Below, in pieces: positions 1 through 4,188 of a stretch of DNA of 7,283 nucleotides. The translations under genes and the position numbers were made by a program. The notes under the pieces are model-generated. The model was not told the origin of the DNA. It ran no database searches and was given only the letters and a program-made list of their open reading frames with translations. Positions within the stretch are counted from its first letter, which is position 1. Each line of letters opens with the position of its first letter. Origin of the DNA: Planctomycetota bacterium (GTDB taxonomy: Bacteria > Planctomycetota > SZUA-567 > H5-PLA8 > CALKMO01); NCBI GenBank assembly GCA_026417845.1, contig JAOACM010000216.1, forward strand, positions 1-7,283, read 5' to 3'.

Positions 1-256
1 CTGCGAACCTGGCCGTGCACCCTTCGCCCGCACACCTCAGCTCAACGCGCTCTCCGCCTGCCTCCAGATCCGCCTTCCCTGTCAGGTCCCGCAGGGAAGG
101 GTAGAGCGAGACTATCGCCTCGCAGCATATACGGTTCGACGATCCTTTGAGGACCTCCTTCCCCTCGATAACCATCCGGTCGCCGGGAGAGAAGATCCCG
201 CACCCCCCCGTTTCCAGCACCACCAGCGCCACCCTTTTCTTCGACGAGGACGACAC
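1..256 (-). CDS. Partial cysteine-containing small protein, possibly TIGR04076-like (N-terminal 85 codons)
   Basis: An open frame runs from a GTG at 256 off the left edge, so the C-terminus is missing. The start is supported by GGGAG ending 8 bases before the GTG and by a sigma70-like promoter at 376-404. The 85 visible residues begin with a Ser/Lys-rich tip, then a beta-strand-like stretch (RVALVVLE, 8-15), Cys19, the motif SPGDRMVIEG (23-32), a Cys44-Cys45 pair leading into a helix ending in SLYPSLRDL (50-58), and Cys75/Cys80 spaced as CX4C. The order of Cys, GD-hydrophobic-hydrophobic, Cys-helix-YP resembles the small TIGR04076 family as I remember it; the function of that family is not known to me. 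The cysteines could bind a metal or Fe-S cluster, but that is inference. That the frame is real is fairly sure; the family is a guess. Confidence 0.7.
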   Translation of the reverse strand, partial: MSSSSKKRVALVVLETGGCGIFSPGDRMVIEGKEVLKGSSNRICCEAIVSLYPSLRDLTGKADLEAGGERVELRCAGEGCTARFA

Positions 257-295
257 GTTCCGTTCTCCCACGGGAAGAATCGGCCTTCCCCCGGC

Positions 296-341
296 GGCCG
301 ACCCGGCGCCGGAGCCGGCCGCGCGCGGGGTCCCGCCCGCG
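296..341 (-). other. GC-rich hairpins in the leader of the left-edge gene
   Basis: Two strong dyads lie between the predicted promoter and the GTG at 256. The first pairs GGCCG (296-300) with CGGCC (316-320) around the perfect palindrome CCGGCGCCGG (303-312). The second pairs CGCGGG (324-329) with CCCGCG (336-341) around a 6-base loop. No T-run follows on either strand, so they are not a classic terminator. They could fold in the roughly 110-base leader RNA. In DNA this GC-rich such palindromes also arise by chance. Confidence 0.3.
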
Positions 342-375
342 GCGGCCCAGCCCGACCGTCGGTGCCGAGCGTGGG

Positions 376-404
376 CTTTAACCCGATATCGCCTCTCATG
401 TCAA
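376..404 (-). promoter_or_regulatory. Sigma70-like promoter for the left-edge gene
   Basis: Read on the minus strand there is a perfect -35 TTGACA (404-399), a 17-base spacer and a -10-like TTAAAG (381-376, three of six matches to TATAAT). Transcription would begin near 369, leaving a leader of about 110 bases before the GTG at 256. A perfect TTGACA with ideal spacing in very GC-rich DNA, correctly oriented and placed, is the main support. The weak -10 keeps confidence moderate. Confidence 0.45.
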
Positions 405-741
405 GCGCCGGGTCCCGGAACGATCCCCCGCTCCCCCGGCCCGGCGCGTCGAACTCTACGGTCGCACCGCTCGCAGCCGGGGGCTGAACATCCCCATCCG
501 CCCTTTGCGCGAGGACACGGTCCCCGTTTTGCCGAGGCTTCGCTCCGGTCGTCAATAGGTTTCCCCGCGCGATAGTTACGGATGCCGGCAGAAAAGCCGC
601 CGCTCCCGACGATTACGGCCGTGCGCTCCAATGCGCCCGGCACCCCCGAAAGTGAGTTGTCTGGAAACCAGGGCCGCGTAGTTTCTTGGGAAACCGCGCG
701 CGACTTATCGGGCGCGCACGACGGCACGGAGGGTCCGAATA

Positions 742-2070
742 ATGGCGGATGTGGTCAGGGTGCGGTTCGCGCCGAGTCCGACGGGAGATATCCACATCGG
801 CAACCTGCGGGCGGCGATACACAACTTCCTGTTCGCGCGGCACGAGGGGGGCAAGTTCCTGCTGCGGATCGAAGACACTGACAAGGAGCGAAACACCCCC
901 CAGGCCATCGCTTCGCTGCTCGACTACATGGCCTGGATGGGCCTGGATTTCGACGAGCCGCCCGTCTACCAGTCGAAGAGCCTGGCGATGCACCAGGAGG
1001 CCGCCGAAAGGCTCCTGAAATCCGGCCATGCCTACAGGTCAACGAAGGGCGCCGAGGGAAAGGGCGAGGCGGTCGTGTTCCGCCTGAACTTCGATGTCTC
1101 GTACACCGATATCGTGAAGGGGCCGCTCACGAAATCCGCCGCAGACCTGAAGGATTTTGTCATATTGCGCTCCGACGGCACGCCGACGTTCCACCTGGCT
1201 AACGTCGTGGACGATATCGCGATGGGCATAACTCACGTGATCCGCGGCGACGACCACGTGGAGAACACCTTCAAACACGTGCCCCTGTTCCGCGCGCTCG
1301 GGGCCGAGCCGCCGAAATACGCCCACCTGCCCCAGATAGTGAACGACAAGGGCAAGCCGCTCTCGAAGCGCGACGGGGACGTGAACGTGGGCGAATTCCG
1401 GGCGAAAGGTTACCTGCCGGATGCCCTGTTCAACGCACTGGCCCTGTGCGGATGGTCGCCGGGCGACGACAGGGAGATGATGACGCGGGAGGAAATGATC
1501 GCGGCGTTCTCGCTGGAGCGCGTCAGGCCGTCGCCGGCCCGCTTCGACTACCGCAAGCTCGAATGGTTCAACTCGCAGTACATCGCCCGCATGCCGGCCG
1601 GGAAGCTGCGTGAGCTGCTGGAGGGCGAGCTGGCCGCGGCCGGGCTGGATACCTCCGGCCGCGACGCGCGCTGGTGGGACGCCCTGCTCGACCCGGTCCG
1701 GCCGCGCCTGAAAACCCTGAAGGACTTCGTGCCGCTGGTCCGGACCTTCTTTGAGCCGCCGGAAACCTACGATCCGAAGGACGTCAGGAAACATTTGGAT
1801 GAGGGCAACGGGCGGCGCGTCCTGGAGGGCCTTGCCGCTGTCTTCGGCGCCGTTGCTGACTGGACGGCCCAGTCCGCCGGCACCGCGCTCCAGAAATACG
1901 CCGAGGAAAAAGGACTGAAGTTCGGCGACGCCGCCCAGCCGCTCCGCGTGGCGCTCAACGGCCGGGCGGTCAGCCTCCCGATGGACGTCACGCTGTTCCT
2001 GATGGGGAAGGACGAGGTCCTGGCGCGGATCAGGCGCTGCCTCCAGCGCGCCGGGGCCGCCGGGACATAA
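742..2070 (+). CDS. gltX: Glutamyl-tRNA synthetase, short form lacking the zinc-binding insert
   Basis: A class I aminoacyl-tRNA synthetase that charges tRNA with glutamate in the cytoplasm. The 442 residues show RFAPSPTG (8-15) followed by the HIGH-type signature HIGN (18-21), RIEDTD (42-47), GTPTFHLANVVDD (146-158), THVIRGDDHVENT (164-176) and the KMSKS-type PLSKRDGD (206-213). The C-terminal anticodon-binding part ends in a normal family pattern, with PLRVALNGR (400-408) and LFLMGKDEVLARIRR (418-432). The start is fixed by GGAGGG at 728-733, 8 bases before the ATG. Compared with E. coli GluRS (471 residues), about 40 residues are missing after HAY (96-98). There the E. coli enzyme carries the Cys/His zinc site, while here the chain goes straight to VVFRLN. 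The only cysteines are far away (about 246 and 433). Whether it is discriminating, or also charges tRNA-Gln, cannot be seen. Confidence 0.96.
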   Translation: MADVVRVRFAPSPTGDIHIGNLRAAIHNFLFARHEGGKFLLRIEDTDKERNTPQAIASLLDYMAWMGLDFDEPPVYQSKSLAMHQEAAERLLKSGHAYRSTKGAEGKGEAVVFRLNFDVSYTDIVKGPLTKSAADLKDFVILRSDGTPTFHLANVVDDIAMGITHVIRGDDHVENTFKHVPLFRALGAEPPKYAHLPQIVNDKGKPLSKRDGDVNVGEFRAKGYLPDALFNALALCGWSPGDDREMMTREEMIAAFSLERVRPSPARFDYRKLEWFNSQYIARMPAGKLRELLEGELAAAGLDTSGRDARWWDALLDPVRPRLKTLKDFVPLVRTFFEPPETYDPKDVRKHLDEGNGRRVLEGLAAVFGAVADWTAQSAGTALQKYAEEKGLKFGDAAQPLRVALNGRAVSLPMDVTLFLMGKDEVLARIRRCLQRAGAAGT

Positions 2071-2101
2071 GTCTGCACGCCCGGAATTCAGTCCGACACC
2101 G

Positions 2102-2136
2102 CCCGCCGGCCCGGACGGATCGCACGCCGCGGCGGG
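2102..2136. terminator. Possible weak dyad between convergent genes
   Basis: CCCGCCG (2102-2108) can pair with CGGCGGG (2130-2136) around a 21-base loop in the 80-base gap between the converging ends of gltX and the small exported protein gene. The position suits a bidirectional terminator. There is no U-tract on either side and the loop is long, so this may be only GC-rich sequence. Confidence 0.22.
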
Positions 2137-2150
2137 GGAGTTAAATGTCT

Positions 2151-2702
2151 TCAGAGGCGGGACGCGAACAGCCCCTTCCCTTGCCTGCCGTCGGCCCTGT
2201 ATAGGAAGGCAAGGGTCTCGTCGTAGAGGATAACGGTCGAGCCGTCCTTGGTGGCCGTCACGTATACGGAGAGCGGAACAGTCCTGGTCTCCCCGCGGGT
2301 ATCCCGATCCATCGCGGCGAACTCGCTGTAGCCGTTCCCTTCCCCCGGGGCCAGCGCGACCTTTTTTACCTTTATTGAGAGAACACTTCCATTCCCGGCC
2401 AGCCTGGCGCGCATCAGACCGGTCCTGACTCTGGCCTTCTCATCGGCTGTCCCGGAAAACTCGACGCCGCCGACATTCACCGCGAGCAGAGCTCCAGCGA
2501 GCCGCTCGTCGCGGTTGGAGTCGTACAATCCCCTTACGTCCAGCCTCAGGGCGATACGGTCCCTGCCGGCCCTGTCGAAGCGGATTTTGAACCAGCCGGA
2601 CTCCTCGACAGCACGCCTCCCGGCCGCGCACATGCCCGCGCCGACGACAAGGAAGAAGGCGACCGCCACGGCCGCGGTTGTCGTTGCTCTTGCCGCTCTC
2701 AC
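2151..2702 (-). CDS. Small predicted exported protein of unknown function
   Basis: A 183-residue protein that I do not recognise. I chose the GTG at 2702 because GAAGGG (2711-2716) lies 8 bases before it and because it puts a good signal peptide at the N-terminus: Arg2 and Arg5, then a hydrophobic run TAAVAVAFFLVVGAG (about 9-23) and a likely signal peptidase I site near CAAG (25-28). The frame stays open far upstream, but that part overlaps the regulator gene and reads like noise. The mature part (about 30-183) has alternating hydrophobic strands such as IALRLDVRGLY (50-60), LLAVNVGGVEF (72-82), LSIKVKKVAL (98-107) and VPLSVYVTAT (132-141), which suggests a beta-rich fold. There is no CXXCH motif and no strict lipobox. 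It is the last gene of the minus-strand set, 125 bases downstream of the regulator, and may be co-transcribed. The role is unknown. Confidence 0.68.
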   Translation of the reverse strand: MRAARATTTAAVAVAFFLVVGAGMCAAGRRAVEESGWFKIRFDRAGRDRIALRLDVRGLYDSNRDERLAGALLAVNVGGVEFSGTADEKARVRTGLMRARLAGNGSVLSIKVKKVALAPGEGNGYSEFAAMDRDTRGETRTVPLSVYVTATKDGSTVILYDETLAFLYRADGRQGKGLFASRL

Positions 2703-2827
2703 GCTGCCATCCCTTCTCTCCGCCCCTCCTTCTCCGCCCGCGCCCGAGATATTCGCCTTCCATAAGTTATGTGATCGGATCGGCTTCCGCGGTTTACCGG
2801 GCGCGCATCCAGAGCGGGCCGCGCCGG

Positions 2828-4090
2828 TCATATCCTGCGCACCGCTGAGCCGTCGCCTTCGAACGTCAGCGGCACCCCAACCCGCAGCCGGCGCCGGTCG
2901 GGCCTGCGCAGCCGCCATTCCATTATCTCCGCCGCGACGGTTCCGAGCGCGCGGCAGTCGGCCCGTATCGCCCAGGCCGGGCCGTCGTACGGAAGCCATG
3001 TGGCGCCTGCCCCCAGGAGTGCCCGTCCTGCGGCGGAGAAGCCCGTCATCAGGGCATGGGCCTGATTTATCCCGTGGCATATCACCCCGTCTGGCCGCTC
3101 TCCGTCCGGCAGGGCTGCCATACGTCCGACGAATCCTTCCATCTCCCTGGCGTGCACGAAATGAACCCAGTCCTCCCTCGCCGGCAGGCCCAACTGATAC
3201 ATGGCATCGCGGTAGGCGCTGAGTCTCAGAAGCGAATCCGGCTCCGGACGGTATCTCCCGGCTTTATACTTCCGCCATTCCTCCAGCGTCATCTCCGGAG
3301 TGGGCGCGGGCATGTCTATCAGCTCGCCCACGAAGTGTATCCTGCGGCATCCGCGCGCGGCCAGCTCGCGCACCGCAGCACGGTATGCCGCGATGGGATC
3401 GAAATAAACCTCGTCGGCCTTCAGAAGAAAATGGACGCTCGGGAAATCCACCAGAACGGTTGGAACCCCGGTCGCGATAAGCCCGTCCAGCCACTCCTGC
3501 TCGATTATGTTCAGGGCAATGAAGCCGTCGTAGCGCGTGCGCAATATCTCGCCCAGGTCCGGATGCCGCTGGTAGCTTGTCCACGGCTCGCCTATCATGT
3601 CCACGGCCACCCCGCGGCTGCCGGCCGGCCATATCCCCAGCGTATTGCCGCCATCTCCGGCCTTTTTCGGCCAGCGTGGCTGGGTGCCTTCCATATCCCA
3701 TGCGGAGAGGATACCCGCGGCGATCTCCGCCAGGTACGGCTCATCGCTGGACTGGCGGGGGCCGACCGACCGGGGCCACAGGATCGCCACACGAAGGGCG
3801 CGGCCAGGCATCAGCGGCGGGCGCGCTCGCTCGGCCACATACGTCCCGCTCCCCCGCCTCTGGACCAGGAGTCCCTCGCGCGCAAGCTCGTTAAGCGCCC
3901 GCACGACAGTCTGCTGGCCCACATTCATCATCCGGGGCAGTTCGGTAACCGGCGGAAGTTTGCTGCCGGGCGGATACTCCCCGGAAATTATCTTCCCGCG
4001 GATATATTCAGACACGCGCGCCAGCTTCGTGATGCGCGGCGCACCCTCGCCCGTCGCCTTCTTCCCCGTCGCGGCCTTTTTTTGCCCCAT
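2828..4090 (-). CDS. GntR-family regulator with LacI-type ligand-binding domain
   Basis: A 420-residue transcription regulator. After a Lys-rich tail (1-18), residues 19-90 form a GntR winged helix-turn-helix, with IRGKIISGEYPPGSKLP (30-46), the helix pair around NVGQQTVVRALNELA (56-70) and the wing GLLVQRRGSGTYV (73-85). From about 98 onward the chain resembles the periplasmic-binding-protein fold of LacI/GalR repressors: RVAILWP (100-106), LDGLIATGVPTVLVDFP (191-207), DPIAAYRAAVRELAARG (221-237) and PDGVICHGINQAHAL (323-337). Chimeras of this kind include the arabinose repressor AraR and usually bind a sugar; the ligand here is unknown. The ATG at 4090 is chosen as the first in-frame start after the upstream gene; a six-G run lies 11 bases before it, longer than ideal. 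A palindrome at 4137-4146 may be its operator. It sits between the cytochrome gene (98 bases upstream) and the small exported protein gene (125 bases downstream), on the same strand. Confidence 0.9.
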   Translation of the reverse strand: MGQKKAATGKKATGEGAPRITKLARVSEYIRGKIISGEYPPGSKLPPVTELPRMMNVGQQTVVRALNELAREGLLVQRRGSGTYVAERARPPLMPGRALRVAILWPRSVGPRQSSDEPYLAEIAAGILSAWDMEGTQPRWPKKAGDGGNTLGIWPAGSRGVAVDMIGEPWTSYQRHPDLGEILRTRYDGFIALNIIEQEWLDGLIATGVPTVLVDFPSVHFLLKADEVYFDPIAAYRAAVRELAARGCRRIHFVGELIDMPAPTPEMTLEEWRKYKAGRYRPEPDSLLRLSAYRDAMYQLGLPAREDWVHFVHAREMEGFVGRMAALPDGERPDGVICHGINQAHALMTGFSAAGRALLGAGATWLPYDGPAWAIRADCRALGTVAAEIMEWRLRRPDRRRLRVGVPLTFEGDGSAVRRI

Positions 4091-4122
4091 CGCGACGCGA
4101 GCCCCCCTGATACCGCGCCCTG

Positions 4123-4146
4123 TCCGGCGTCCGGCCGGAAATTTCC
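4123..4146 (-). promoter_or_regulatory. Palindromes upstream of the regulator: candidate operator
   Basis: The gap between the cytochrome stop and the regulator ATG holds a perfect 10-base palindrome GGAAATTTCC (4137-4146), 46 bases before the ATG. It stands out as AT-rich in a GC-rich gap. Next to it is a dyad TCCGGC (4123-4128) / GCCGGA (4134-4139) with a 5-base loop. Short palindromes in front of GntR- and LacI-type genes are often autoregulatory operators. No second copy was noticed in this window, so the assignment rests on position and symmetry only. Confidence 0.35.
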
Positions 4147-4188
4147 CGAATAAGCCCCCAGGCACGATTGCGCTCGACGCTTCGGTAT

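Larger units (their letters stand above)
257..741. other. Non-coding divergent region between the left-edge gene and gltX
   Basis: This 485-base gap separates two divergently transcribed genes. It holds the minus-strand promoter and hairpins listed separately. On the plus strand near gltX there is CTGG-AAA-CCAG (661-671) and a GCGCGC dyad around GACTTATC (about 697-716), which could be leader hairpins. The only plus-strand promoter match is poor: TTGTCT (657-662), 16 bases, TAGTTT (679-684). Open frames across the gap are rich in Arg, Pro and Gly, lack a ribosome binding site and resemble no protein. I recognise no tRNA, T-box or other RNA family here. Confidence 0.5.

Noticed and set aside
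657..684. Sigma70 promoter for gltX (TTGTCT, 16 bases, TAGTTT).
   Set aside because: The -10 matches only three of six positions and the -35 is imperfect, so it is no better than chance in a gap of this length.
401..727. Open frame of 108 codons on the minus strand between the edge gene and gltX.
   Set aside because: Its start lies next to the gltX ribosome binding site, it has no ribosome binding site of its own, its composition is irregular and it resembles no family.
1039..1794. Long antisense frame (251 codons) within gltX.
   Set aside because: GC-rich genes with strong third-position bias leave open shadows on the other strand; gltX motifs make the plus strand the coding one.
2703..3080. 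N-terminal extension of the small exported protein to an ATG at 3080.
   Set aside because: It would overlap the 3' end of the regulator by about 250 bases and bury the signal peptide; the GTG at 2702 with its ribosome binding site is better.
3056..4153. Long plus-strand frame (365 codons) opposite the GntR-type regulator.
   Set aside because: It is the antisense shadow of a gene with clear winged-helix and ligand-binding motifs, and has no recognisable domain itself.
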